From Bacteroidota bacterium (lineage in GTDB: Bacteria; Bacteroidota; Bacteroidia; UBA8524): DNA of 64,000 bases. The stretch covers positions 1-64,000 of the forward strand of contig WBUH01000016.1 in NCBI GenBank assembly GCA_008933805.1, given 5' to 3'. Within the stretch, counting starts at the first letter, position 1. Each line of letters starts with the position of its first letter. Under the pieces are notes generated by a model, which had not been told where the DNA came from, made no database searches, and saw only the letters and a program-made list of their open reading frames with translations. Below are positions 53,801 through 61,226 of this stretch, piece after piece. The translations under genes were made by a program, and so were the position numbers.

Positions 53801-54132
53801 GTGCTACGGATTTAAGCGGTAATGTATCACTTAGTGCTAAGCGTGTGATTTATGTGAACGGAACCAACAGTGTGCCTGTGATTGAAGGCGGACAAGTAAG
53901 TGTGTATCCTAACCCAAGCAATGGTAACTTTACAGTAGAAGCTACCCAAGCCTTTGGACAAGGTGTAACAATAACTGTTACCAACCTATTAGGTGCTACT
54001 GTTTACCAAACACAACCCGAAAGCGGTGCAACAAAAGCACTTATCAACCTTGAAGGAATAAATGCAGGAATCTATTTTGTAAACATCAGCAACGGTAACC
54101 GTGTTGAAACTACCAAAATAGTAGTGCGTTAA
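47809..54132 (+). CDS. Giant T9SS-exported multi-domain surface protein
   Basis: A 2107-residue protein with signal peptide (MKRSLQFLAILILLILSHTR). In order: a parallel beta-helix region (about 25-485), a CARDB-like stretch (511-620), a second beta-helix region (628-1070), two PKD-like domains (1080-1250), a CUB-like domain (1256-1375; YDDGGSAANYAANQNCAFFI), two further PKD-like domains (1375-1550), a GEVED-type domain (1555-1700; AAWIDLNQDGDFEDQDEEVL), four DUF5011/HYR-like Ig repeats (1700-2018; DSGATAFDNVDGNITST), and a type A sorting domain (2030-2107; VSVYPNPSNGNFTVEA). It is probably a cell-surface adhesin or polysaccharide-interacting protein; no catalytic residues were recognised. Confidence 0.9.
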   Translation: MKRSLQFLAILILLILSHTRTEAQTNSIELKSGSGSLISSHNSVSAAIAAIPSTITQAYVIEITTAYTGANETFPITFPAKSGASASNTITLRPASNVTSATITTSGATSLMELKDGDYVIVDGRPGGTGTTKALTLAQTNTGAYSAVSFVDGATNNILRYLNISQASTSSTGRSIYFFTSASNSSGNSDNRVEFCKVTGGRYIVQLGGTAANPNRRNTLYGNEFLNQTYAGIYGTSTANQMFVVDSNSFHMTTPTTSTSISSGIYITSYSDTIIVTRNKFYDITLTGSNDCDIHGVYISATAGMVANITNNIIAFDGNPGSTATYGISLVGSGASNVKAYYNSIRIGGTLTTGGTSGNVLSACINKTNTSTTGVYDFRNNILANMRTGGISGGQHLPFSATSANGIIAAMDYNVYNSASGLISRLGTATSNSIASHQALFTSGIDDNANDYPVFFTSNTDLHLTGTSLGNSDLKAQVISSVTNDIDNNPRGASTYRGADDNPAYPILGLKNDIGIVSIDQPAAGSCATTQTVKVTAKNFGINQVDTFTVNWSINGSLQTPVTFYQLLDTVLGSGSVTQQVTLGNFSSTAGVKYTIKAWTSSPNNVNDALKINDSSSRIFSMALQAGTYTIGGTTPNFATINDAVNELNTYGICGPVVFDIRNGTYTEKLVFNEISGASATNTITFKSESNNKTAVTISSAASTVTTDNYTISLVGTDHITFRDLTLERSGTGTYSSVINIDGTVENIVIRDNKFVGPTNITTDANGTRSHVYAGSTAITSNVLIYNNEMVGNSNGVWLNVNTTTRSTGTKIYSNTIDANYTGVFVAGQNYPEIYKNRIVRADQTINVEYYGISMNIVDSAYFVSQNFVESNRGYGIRLRDCNGNAGKEGQVINNMITMSYAGTSSVYGISNETSGSYQLFAHNTCLLDVDYTSTSTTTGGRGFYMPVVTLNAYNKVRILNNIFYNKLDGVAAWYTPNGLAAITELDYNLYYTTGENLGYLTSTYYPDFASFQTATGKDAHSYNFAPNFVSSKNPHLLFLSRFAYGKNGLNITNDYDGDVRCASLPTIGADEYTPSLSAPTATFIGPNSAVTGDRSYFLFNGNANQIAIYKWYVNGVYVNQGINFIYSFPTAGNYDIMMVAENCSGFDSAQVSYTIADPTLAPTANFSSDRNQIYVNESIKLTDLSLNGPTAWHWSVTPNNGTNVIFSDSTEQDPSILFTEAGKYEICLISDNAIGSSAQRCRTAYIEVYPIVNMCAEKTSTFERGKIYDDGGSAANYAANQNCAFFINPCASSVTLRFNQWTNTDADDKLIIYDGDTSDAANIIATITGGMTNPGGTTGFTAKSGHMWLLWKTDAATQYAGFEAEWESVPVSTSPTVAGFNIPDTLFEDSPYDFVNTSTGNGLTFFWDFDYPNYESDNNNNYSKPNPTKTFVLPGTYNVLLSSTNCLGVDSFFKQIVVVSPTTAPTPVDFTASLTKVNTAEVTRLTDLSGHGPSNWKWEITPSNGVQFIDAATSRNPRVAFSFGGKYTVKLVASNSVGADSIEKIDYIEVVEYCRPNVLTTNTDVTIRRVRFEQIDQSSDYGVNKYSDFSSNGQVAQVAEGGVYNINIERNTNNERVNFAAWIDLNQDGDFEDQDEEVLFDSASTAQILTAPITIPASGLLGPTRMRVAVSRANLTTLPCGPVVVGEYEDFKVNILPDDKAPVVTIVGPNPATVEVGYGYTDSGATAFDNVDGNITSTIMIVGSADTLTVGEYTISYTATDSRGNTTTVERKVKITPDVTKPVFTKNGDDTVKLSVFSQYVEPGYNAIDNPFGTDLTPVVVTTGAVDTAKVGTYELTYTVADASGNTVQLKRIIIVSDTTKPVITLNGNATIDHSGKTPYVDAGASVADNYDPFVPYTVTGSVNVNALGTYTLVYKAVDAAGNVADSVVRTINVVDRIAPQITLVGSDIVHLARWQSYTDSGYTLSDNFYDSAQVTVETLGNWVNSSVEGLYYIQYRATDLSGNVSLSAKRVIYVNGTNSVPVIEGGQVSVYPNPSNGNFTVEATQAFGQGVTITVTNLLGATVYQTQPESGATKALINLEGINAGIYFVNISNGNRVETTKIVVR

Positions 54133-54173
54133 AAAAAGATATCCTTTTCATTTCCAGTGCATAATGAGAACCT

Positions 54174-54205
54174 AGTGGCCCCGAAAGGGGCCGCTCTGTT
54201 TTATG
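54174..54205 (+). terminator. Terminator of the adhesin gene
   Basis: AGTGGCCCC-gaaa-GGGGCCGCT (9 bp with one G-T pair and a GAAA tetraloop), followed by CTGTTTTA. Confidence 0.75.
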
Positions 54206-54260
54206 GGTATCTGATAAACATTATTAGGAGGGTTTTTTTCTACTTTAAAGCCTTTTGCAC

Positions 54261-54268
54261 TAAGTTTG
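54261..54268 (+). promoter_or_regulatory. Putative -7 element of lpxD
   Basis: TAAGTTTG matches TAnnTTTG, 22 nt upstream of the ATG at 54291. Confidence 0.45.
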
Positions 54269-54290
54269 CCCCATAATTTTCTGCTTATAA

Positions 54291-55223
54291 ATGAAACTGC
54301 CCCGCAAGCACACCTTACAAGAGGTTGCCCAAATGATAAATGCCCGTTTTGTAGGCCCTGATGATTTTGCCGTTACCGGAATTAATGAGATACACATGGT
54401 AGAGGCAGGCGACATTACATTTGTAAACGTAGAAAAATATTACAAAAAGGCACTTACCAGTGCGGCTACTATTGTACTGATAAACAAAGACGTTGAATGT
54501 CCCGAAGGCAAAGCTCTATTAATCAGCGACGACCCCTTCCGTGATTATACGTTTTTGTGTAAGCACTTTAGCCCTACTCCTGTTCCTCAAACAAAAGCCT
54601 ATCACACGGGTAATAATGTAACTATTGGTAAAAACACCATTATACACCCCGGAGTAGCCATTAGCGATAATGTTACCATTGGCGATAATTGTATCATATA
54701 CCCCAATGTGGTGATTTACCACGATACCATTATTGGCAATAATGTAATTATACACGGCAATGCCACTATTGGCGGTGATGCTTTTTATTACAGCAGCTTT
54801 AAGAAAATGCACAGCTGCGGCCGCACCATTTTGCACGACGGTGTTGAAATAGGCTCAGGTACAACTATTGACCGAGGTGTAAGCGGAGATACCATTATAG
54901 GCAGCGAAACCAAAATTGACAGTCAGGTTCACATTGGCCACGACACTCATGTAGGCTCACGCTGCATATTTGCTGCACAAGTAGCCATTGCCGGCGTTAG
55001 CAAGGTTGAAGACAATGTGGTGCTATGGGGCAAAGTAGGTGTGAACAAAGAAGTAGTGATTGGTAAAGGAGCGGTGGTTTTAGCCTCTTCAGGCGTTAGT
55101 AAAAGCCTTGAAGGAGGCAAAGTGTACTATGGCTCCCCTGCTAAAGAAAATCGCCGTATGCTGCGCGAAATGGCCGCCATGGGTCAATTACCCGAGTTGT
55201 TGGATAAACTTCACAAATTATAA
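54291..55223 (+). CDS. lpxD: UDP-3-O-acylglucosamine N-acyltransferase LpxD
   Basis: A 310-residue protein. The N-terminal uridine-binding domain (LQEVAQMINARFVGPDDFAV ... ITFVNVEKYYKKALTSAATI) is followed by a left-handed beta-helix of hexapeptides (GKNTIIHPGVAISDNVTIGD) with the catalytic His in VHIGHDTHVGSRCIFAAQVA near residue 222, and a C-terminal helix (ENRRMLREMAAMGQLPELLD). It N-acylates UDP-3-O-acyl-glucosamine in lipid A synthesis. At 310 residues it is slightly shorter than most LpxD (about 340). Other lpx genes are absent, and a second LpxD elsewhere is possible. Confidence 0.9.
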   Translation: MKLPRKHTLQEVAQMINARFVGPDDFAVTGINEIHMVEAGDITFVNVEKYYKKALTSAATIVLINKDVECPEGKALLISDDPFRDYTFLCKHFSPTPVPQTKAYHTGNNVTIGKNTIIHPGVAISDNVTIGDNCIIYPNVVIYHDTIIGNNVIIHGNATIGGDAFYYSSFKKMHSCGRTILHDGVEIGSGTTIDRGVSGDTIIGSETKIDSQVHIGHDTHVGSRCIFAAQVAIAGVSKVEDNVVLWGKVGVNKEVVIGKGAVVLASSGVSKSLEGGKVYYGSPAKENRRMLREMAAMGQLPELLDKLHKL

Positions 55224-55287
55224 ACCTCGTTTTATCGGCAGGCATTAAAGCAATACCCCGTTAATCTGCCGGAATGTATATTGCAGT

Positions 55288-56085
55288 ATGAAATTTTTCC
55301 GCCCCTTATTTCTTTTGGCGTTCCCCCTGTTTTTTAACGCCTGTTTTTTTGGTACTGATGCTGCCGATGACATTAAAGAACTGTTGGATGCATCAAAGCC
55401 TAACCCCGAGGTTGAACAACGCTTGGAAAAGAAAAAATACACCGGCGAAAAGAAATACTATTACGAGGACAAGAAAATAAAAACCATTATCCGTTACAAA
55501 GACGGAAAGCGCAACGGTGCATCAGTCAATTTTTATAAGGACGGGAATAAATGCGTTGAAACCGAGTTTAAAGACGGGAAGAAAAACGGTAAACTTACAT
55601 GGTATTTCCAAAACGGTAAGCCGTATCGGGTGATTACTTATGTGAACGATAAGATGCAAGGCTCTTATACAGAGTATCACCACGGCGGTGCGGTAAAGTT
55701 TATAGCTCAATTTAACAACGATAATCCCTGCACAGGATACAAAGAGTATGATTACAAGGGTAAAGAAACCGACGACTTGAAAATAAACATTGAGTACACG
55801 GGGTATAACCGTGAGGCTGTAAGTTACCGCTACAAGGTTTCTCTAAATCACCCTGTTAAAAATGCGCTGTTTTACATAGGCAAACTGAAAGATGGCAAAT
55901 GCTATGACGACGCTCTTCTTGAGAATTCGCTGTATAATACCGGCACCGAAGCCACAATTGATGTACCCGTAAAAGCCGGTTACTACTATGAAATACCCGT
56001 TTCAATTGTTGCCAAAATTACTACCAATACTAATGTTGATATAGCTTTGCACCGCAATTACACCATCAACACCAAAGATAAATAG
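55288..56085 (+). CDS. YwqK/MORN-repeat-like lipoprotein
   Basis: A 265-residue protein: lipoprotein signal MKFFRPLFLLAFPLFFNACF (cysteine near residue 19), then repeats of the form YKDGKRNGASVNFYKDGNK, FKDGKKNGKLTWYFQNGKPY and VNDKMQGSYTEYHHGGAVKF (MORN-like, as in the YwqK antitoxin family), then a beta-rich C-terminal half without a known domain (from residue 160). Function unknown; the antitoxin label of the family should not be read as evidence for a toxin here. Confidence 0.8.
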   Translation: MKFFRPLFLLAFPLFFNACFFGTDAADDIKELLDASKPNPEVEQRLEKKKYTGEKKYYYEDKKIKTIIRYKDGKRNGASVNFYKDGNKCVETEFKDGKKNGKLTWYFQNGKPYRVITYVNDKMQGSYTEYHHGGAVKFIAQFNNDNPCTGYKEYDYKGKETDDLKINIEYTGYNREAVSYRYKVSLNHPVKNALFYIGKLKDGKCYDDALLENSLYNTGTEATIDVPVKAGYYYEIPVSIVAKITTNTNVDIALHRNYTINTKDK

Positions 56086-56117
56086 AGCGTGTGTTCCCTT
56101 TAGGGAGTGAGCACTCT

Positions 56118-56125
56118 TATATTTG
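56118..56125 (+). promoter_or_regulatory. Putative -7 element of the EamA transporter gene
   Basis: TATATTTG matches TAnnTTTG exactly, 16 nt upstream of the TTG start at 56142. Confidence 0.45.
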
Positions 56126-56141
56126 CCTAAAATAAACGCTT

Positions 56142-57053
56142 TTGAACCCTGAAAAACGCGCAGCTTACCTGCAACTGCACCTCGCAATATTTTTGTGGGG
56201 ATTTACGGCTATTTTGGGGCGCTGGATAAGCCTGCAAGAAGTCCCATTGGTGTGGTACCGTGTACTGATTACCTGTGTAGGATTACTGTTTGTACCGGGG
56301 GTTATTACGGGGCTAAAGACCCTTCAACGCAAAAATGTTTTCATCTTTTTAGGCATCGGATGCCTCACAGCACTGCACTGGGTGGCCTTTTACGGCTCTA
56401 TAAAGGCAAGTAACGTATCAGTAGCACTCAGCGGATTAGCCACTACCTCGCTGTTTACTTCGTTTATTGAGCCGTTGATATTTAAAAAACGGATACGCCC
56501 CACTGAGGTAATACTGGGTTTATTGGTAATAGCAGGTATTTACATCATCTTTAACGGACTTGACGCAGGGTTTCTTATCGGCTTTATTATGGGATTGATT
56601 GCAGCCTTTCTTGCGGCTTTATTCTCTACCCTCAACAAAAAGTATATCGACCACGCCGACCCAAAATCGATAACCTTTACTGAGCTGGCGGGTGGTTTTA
56701 TTTTCCTTTCGCTTTGCTCACCATTGTACCTATGGCTGTTTCCTAATGCTCAACTGATACCTACTGCTTCCGATTGGTTTAACCTGGTTGTATTGGCGTG
56801 GCTGTGTACCGCATTTACTATGGTATTGGCATTAAAGGCCATGAAACACCTCTCTGCATTTACAGCAAACCTTGCTCTTAACCTTGAGCCTGTATATGGT
56901 ATACTGCTGGCTTGGGCCATTTTTGGGGAGAATAAGGAGCTTTCGCCCAATTTTTATTTAGGAGCGATTATCATCATTTTCAGCGTGTTTTTACACCCTG
57001 TGTTAGAAAATCCTACGGTAAAGAATAAACTGCGTGCTGTGCTTAAAAAATAA
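56142..57053 (+). CDS. EamA/DMT-family transporter
   Basis: A 303-residue protein with ten hydrophobic segments arranged as two five-helix EamA repeats; first repeat starts HLAIFLWGFTAILGRWISLQ, second GFIMGLIAAFLAALFSTLNK. C-terminal NLEPVYGILLAWAIFGENKE is the conserved end-of-repeat motif. It is a drug/metabolite transporter-superfamily exporter; substrate unknown. Start codon TTG at 56142; no nearby ATG. It converges with the M90 peptidase gene with a 9-nt gap. Confidence 0.9.
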   Translation: MNPEKRAAYLQLHLAIFLWGFTAILGRWISLQEVPLVWYRVLITCVGLLFVPGVITGLKTLQRKNVFIFLGIGCLTALHWVAFYGSIKASNVSVALSGLATTSLFTSFIEPLIFKKRIRPTEVILGLLVIAGIYIIFNGLDAGFLIGFIMGLIAAFLAALFSTLNKKYIDHADPKSITFTELAGGFIFLSLCSPLYLWLFPNAQLIPTASDWFNLVVLAWLCTAFTMVLALKAMKHLSAFTANLALNLEPVYGILLAWAIFGENKELSPNFYLGAIIIIFSVFLHPVLENPTVKNKLRAVLKK

Positions 57054-57062
57054 GGCATAGGA

Positions 57063-57851
57063 CTACATCCCCAACTTTGTAGGGTCTTGCTTTAATACGT
57101 TACCGAACATATCGTACAAGCGCGGGGTTTCCGATTTAAAATCCGTGGGAGTTTCAAAAAAATGTTCCCCCATAATTGCAAAAAACTCCATTTCGTTCCT
57201 AAACGCATAATCACGAAACAACGCCTTCTGTTTCATAGTATCCAGCACTGCATGGTCTTGTATGTGGGTCCGCAGTTTTTTAAATTTATTACTGTCAAAC
57301 GGGGCTTCACCGTCCATTTGTGTTTGCTGCAAAAAGTAGGCATGGGCAAACTCATGCACACCAAGATTTAAGTTATCCTTCGGGCTGTCAATCCCTTCTT
57401 TAAAGTGTTTCCAGCTAAAAGCCAAAACACCGATAGCGTTAGCTTCGCCTTTGTGATACTGGCGGGTAATTTTAGAATAATACTCCTCAGGGTACACCAA
57501 TATTTGTTTAAAACCGCTTAACTGATAATCCTCTACCCCAAAACTAAATTTGATAGCCGCAGCACCAATCATCATCTTCATATAATACTCCACCTCAATT
57601 TCCCTTCCGATAAAGTTTTTTGATTGGACGAATAAAGCCAGCCGCTGCATAAACCGTTGCTGCGATGTATACGGCAGTTGGCGATAAAAAAGATCGTTGT
57701 TTAACAACAACTCTTCGTTTTCCTTTATGACTTTAACATCGCTTTTAAAACGGTCTTCGGCGGCTTCCTCTGCAATTGTTTCGGTGTAGGCACTGCGTAT
57801 ATACACAAAAAAAATAACGCCTATAACTATGATAATTATTACTATGTCCAA
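57063..57851 (-). CDS. MtfA-like zinc peptidase (M90 family)
   Basis: A 262-residue protein: N-terminal membrane segment (VIIIIVIGVIFFVYIRSAYT) and metallopeptidase domain with HExxH in NLGVHEFAHAYFLQQTQMDG and the third ligand region NEMEFFAIMGEHFFETPTDF with ETPRLYDMFGNVLKQDP. This is the M90/MtfA family, Zn-dependent peptidases; E. coli MtfA inactivates the repressor Mlc and regulates glucose uptake. Start codon TTG at 57851, supported by TATCTTTG at 57870. The membrane anchor is an addition relative to MtfA. Confidence 0.88.
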   Translation of the reverse strand: MDIVIIIIVIGVIFFVYIRSAYTETIAEEAAEDRFKSDVKVIKENEELLLNNDLFYRQLPYTSQQRFMQRLALFVQSKNFIGREIEVEYYMKMMIGAAAIKFSFGVEDYQLSGFKQILVYPEEYYSKITRQYHKGEANAIGVLAFSWKHFKEGIDSPKDNLNLGVHEFAHAYFLQQTQMDGEAPFDSNKFKKLRTHIQDHAVLDTMKQKALFRDYAFRNEMEFFAIMGEHFFETPTDFKSETPRLYDMFGNVLKQDPTKLGM

Positions 57852-57869
57852 CTATTCAGGGCTTTCCTC

Positions 57870-57877
57870 CAAAGATA
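57870..57877 (-). promoter_or_regulatory. Putative -7 element of the M90 peptidase gene
   Basis: On the minus strand TATCTTTG matches TAnnTTTG, 18 nt upstream of the TTG start at 57851, with GGAGG between them. Confidence 0.45.
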
Positions 57878-57925
57878 AAAAAGAGGGGCACTCTAACACT
57901 TTATTTTAAAAAGTTTTCGATAAGG

Positions 57926-60900
57926 TTATCGTAACAGTGTTATTGTACCGTTTTCAATGCTGCGGCGGGGAGCTTGTCTTTCGCCAATGTAATCTACCAA
58001 CAGCAGCCAAGTATAAACACCATCAGGCAATGGAGCACCTTTAAAGCTACCGTCCCACCCTTTTGACAAGTCTGTGGTTTCAAACACCAGCTCACCCCAA
58101 CGGCTGTATATTTTCAAATCCATTCCCACTGCGTTGTGTAAATACGGCATAAAAAAATCATTTACTCCGTCCCCGTTTGGGGTAAATGCAGTCGGAGTAA
58201 CCCCATAATAGCAATCTTTTGCTAAAATGGTTTTTTCAATAGTATCACAAATATGATATATCATCACGTGGTATTTTCCCGTGTCGGTTACCATATAGGT
58301 GGGTGATGTGCTACCGTCGTGCCACAAGTAGCTTGCATCAGGAATAGCAACGTTTAGTGTAATAGGCTCTTTGAAGCAACTAACATCACTTACTGTAGCA
58401 GGAAAACTAGGTTGGGGGTACACTTTAAAGTATTGCACCGAATGGGAGGTACAGCCATTAACAGTCACCGTATATCTCACGCTATCATTACCTGCTTTTG
58501 TTGGCACCAATACATTTCCTTTTACATTAGTACCGCTAAACACTCCGCCCGGCACTGTAGGAATTAACACCACATCGCCTGCTTTAACACAATAGAAGGA
58601 GTTCATGGCTGTAAAATCAGCAATCGGGTCTGCATAAACCGTTACAGAATCAGAAGTAGAATCAACACATCCTTCCTGCGAAGTGATGATTAATGTAGCT
58701 GCACTTTTACCTGAAACAAGAAACTTTACTTGTTTAGCATCAACAGTGTTTGCTTGCCATCCGCCTGTAAACTGCCAACGGTTGGTATAAGTTCCTGCAA
58801 CTATGCTTGACGTATTTGTAAAATCAAATTGCTGAACACTGAAGCATTGTTCCTTTTTGTTAATTGTAAATGAAGCTTGCGGTTTAGGGCTTACTGTGAC
58901 AAAAAGTAACGTATCATCATCACAACCGTTTAGCGATGCTGCATACTTAACGGTGTCTAACCCGAGGATTTTTGGGGTATAGATATTACCCGACACATTT
59001 TTACCCGAAAACACCCCGCCTTGTGGCCCTGCCACCAACGTATGTGGGGGTGGTGTTGACGTTACACAGTACTGGCTTTTAAGCCCCACAGTAGGCAAAC
59101 TTAAATCAGGTTGAGGCTTTACCCGCACTGTGCCTTGTGTTGTATCCGTACAACCCGACGCCGTGTCTTGTACCACCAGCTTAACCGTAAACAACCCTGT
59201 ATCGGCAAATTTTTTGCCTGACAAGTCTACACTAGTGTAGGTTGTTGAATCTGATAACAACCAATAAGTATTGTGTTTGTTGGGATTGGTTGTTTGGTTA
59301 GTAAAATCATACTGTTGTGCCTTGAAACACTGCACTGCCGTATTTATTTTAAGTACTGCCTTTGGCCTTTGGGCTACAGTGGTGTAGATAAGTGTATCAT
59401 CCTCACAACCTTCCACCGACACATAGTACATAATAGTATCAGGCCCCAATATTTTTGGGGTGTAGATGTTACCCGATACATTTTTACCAAAAAACATACC
59501 CCCTTGGGGCCCGGGCACTAAGGTATAGGGAGTTGGTGTTGCCCCTACACAAAATGTGCTGCTGAAATTAACCAACGAAACACCCAAGTCTGGCTCGGGT
59601 TTCACCCGTACGGTCATTTGGCCAGTATCTTTACAGCCCATCACCGTATCGTGCAGCATTAGTTTAACTACATAGTTTCCGGTATCGTTAAACTTCTTTC
59701 CCACTATATCCATACTACTATAAGATGTAGCATCTGATATTTGCCAATTGGGTATAAAGTTGTTTCTATTGGGTGTGTTATTTGTAAAGTTATATATATG
59801 CCCCTTCGCACACTGGTTGGTGTCATTCACAACTATTATAGGCGCTGTAGGCACAACATAAATACTTAAAGCTTTTACTGCCTGACCCGGCATTGGACAA
59901 GAATTATCGTTGGCGGTAACTGTAAAATAATGCGGGTCGACACGCCCGTCGGCAGATTTAGGCGTCCAGCACAACTGACCAGCCTGTTGCTTGGGATTTG
60001 AACCCGGAAACTTAGTAAATATAGCATTGGGTATACCACTGTTCCAGTCTAAGAATACAGAATCGGTTGCAGTACTGTCAAAAGTGGTAATATTTATACA
60101 TACTTGCTGTCCCGGACAAGTTGTGTCTTGTGTCGCTGTAATTTTCGGCGGAGTATTGTTGTTACAGTTAATTATACTCATCTGCATATCTCGCCGAGTA
60201 ATGCCCACTACCCTCAACACTCCATTTACTTTACGCCATTCGGTAACCTGAAGCACTAATACCGTTACTTGATTTAGCAGCGTGGGTCTAAAATTAAGAT
60301 TACCTGTTGACGAATCAAGATGAAAGCCACTTGGCGAAGGCAATGTTGCATCGGGAAAACCTAAAAAACGTAATGGTTTTTGTGCTGAATACGGACTGAT
60401 ATACCCTAATGGCGAACCGGCAGCTTGTAATGGAGAAACTAAGCTGTAGGTAAGTATATCGTTATCTACTGTATCAAGCGCGCCGTTATTAAATACAAAA
60501 TCTGTATTTACACACACCAATGCTGCTGCAGGTGTAGTAAATATGGGTGAACTATTACAACTTATATCCGTAAAAATGCTTGCTTCTGTATAAAATGTTT
60601 CATCGGCTGCACCCGTGGTAATTGATTTGTTTCTTGCATTCTGCGTCCAACTCACTATTAATTCATTGCACACAGATTTTGAACTGGAAACATCTACTAT
60701 CCCGGTATAAATGTGCTGTTCAATACCGTAAGGATAGTTCCCGCCCTTACACTTGCTACTAAATGATGAAGGGCAATTTCGGCCTATCCCAGTAATATCA
60801 GTAACGCTTTCCTTTCTCACCATCACTGTTGTGGTCCACGTTGAATTCTTACATTTCACAGGAAGGTTAAACGTAACACCTAGAGTAGTCCCGCCACAAT

Positions 60901-61075
60901 CTCTGTAAACAGTAAGAGTAATTTTATATCTATTATTTCCTAAGCATTGATAAGTAATATCACTGCCCATTAAGTGGCTTGCCTTTAAAGACGGAATGAA
61001 AGAAAAGAAAATACCAAGAAACAGTATTGCGTTAAACAACGATATGTGAATTCTCCTTTTAGCTAAATTGATCAT
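57926..61075 (-). CDS. Gliding-motility-type (T9SS type B) surface protein with repeated Ig/PKD domains
   Basis: A 1049-residue exported protein beginning MINLAKRRIHISLFNAILFL, a signal segment with mature part after SLKASHLMGSD. The N-terminal region (YRDCGGTTLGVTFNLP) resembles the conserved head of Sphingobacteriales gliding-associated proteins. From about residue 415 three tandem modules of about 160 residues follow, two of them nearly identical (both with GPQGG, GKNVSGNIYTPKILG). The last 90 residues are the CHU_C type B sorting domain (TAFTPNGDGVNDFFMPYLHN, IYSRWGELVFETTD, GWDGSFKGAPLPDGVYTWLL). It is probably displayed on the cell surface. Confidence 0.88.
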   Translation of the reverse strand: MINLAKRRIHISLFNAILFLGIFFSFIPSLKASHLMGSDITYQCLGNNRYKITLTVYRDCGGTTLGVTFNLPVKCKNSTWTTTVMVRKESVTDITGIGRNCPSSFSSKCKGGNYPYGIEQHIYTGIVDVSSSKSVCNELIVSWTQNARNKSITTGAADETFYTEASIFTDISCNSSPIFTTPAAALVCVNTDFVFNNGALDTVDNDILTYSLVSPLQAAGSPLGYISPYSAQKPLRFLGFPDATLPSPSGFHLDSSTGNLNFRPTLLNQVTVLVLQVTEWRKVNGVLRVVGITRRDMQMSIINCNNNTPPKITATQDTTCPGQQVCINITTFDSTATDSVFLDWNSGIPNAIFTKFPGSNPKQQAGQLCWTPKSADGRVDPHYFTVTANDNSCPMPGQAVKALSIYVVPTAPIIVVNDTNQCAKGHIYNFTNNTPNRNNFIPNWQISDATSYSSMDIVGKKFNDTGNYVVKLMLHDTVMGCKDTGQMTVRVKPEPDLGVSLVNFSSTFCVGATPTPYTLVPGPQGGMFFGKNVSGNIYTPKILGPDTIMYYVSVEGCEDDTLIYTTVAQRPKAVLKINTAVQCFKAQQYDFTNQTTNPNKHNTYWLLSDSTTYTSVDLSGKKFADTGLFTVKLVVQDTASGCTDTTQGTVRVKPQPDLSLPTVGLKSQYCVTSTPPPHTLVAGPQGGVFSGKNVSGNIYTPKILGLDTVKYAASLNGCDDDTLLFVTVSPKPQASFTINKKEQCFSVQQFDFTNTSSIVAGTYTNRWQFTGGWQANTVDAKQVKFLVSGKSAATLIITSQEGCVDSTSDSVTVYADPIADFTAMNSFYCVKAGDVVLIPTVPGGVFSGTNVKGNVLVPTKAGNDSVRYTVTVNGCTSHSVQYFKVYPQPSFPATVSDVSCFKEPITLNVAIPDASYLWHDGSTSPTYMVTDTGKYHVMIYHICDTIEKTILAKDCYYGVTPTAFTPNGDGVNDFFMPYLHNAVGMDLKIYSRWGELVFETTDLSKGWDGSFKGAPLPDGVYTWLLLVDYIGERQAPRRSIENGTITLLR

Positions 61076-61226
61076 AACGCAACTACCTTTTGCAAAGATG
61101 CGGATTACATGTAAAAACGTTGTCAACCAAACAAATAATAATGTTTTAATAACACTATTAATGCCCCGATGTCCCGTTGTTAGCTAAACGAAGAGAAAAG
61201 ATATAAGTATGTAACCGTTGCTGTTT

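Noticed and set aside
55288-56085. Toxin-antitoxin system based on YwqK-like repeats
   Set aside because: The family label comes from repeat similarity; no toxin gene is adjacent and the protein is a lipoprotein.
58970-59530. CRISPR or insertion sequence from near-identical DNA blocks
   Set aside because: The blocks are in frame and encode tandem protein modules of the CHU_C protein.
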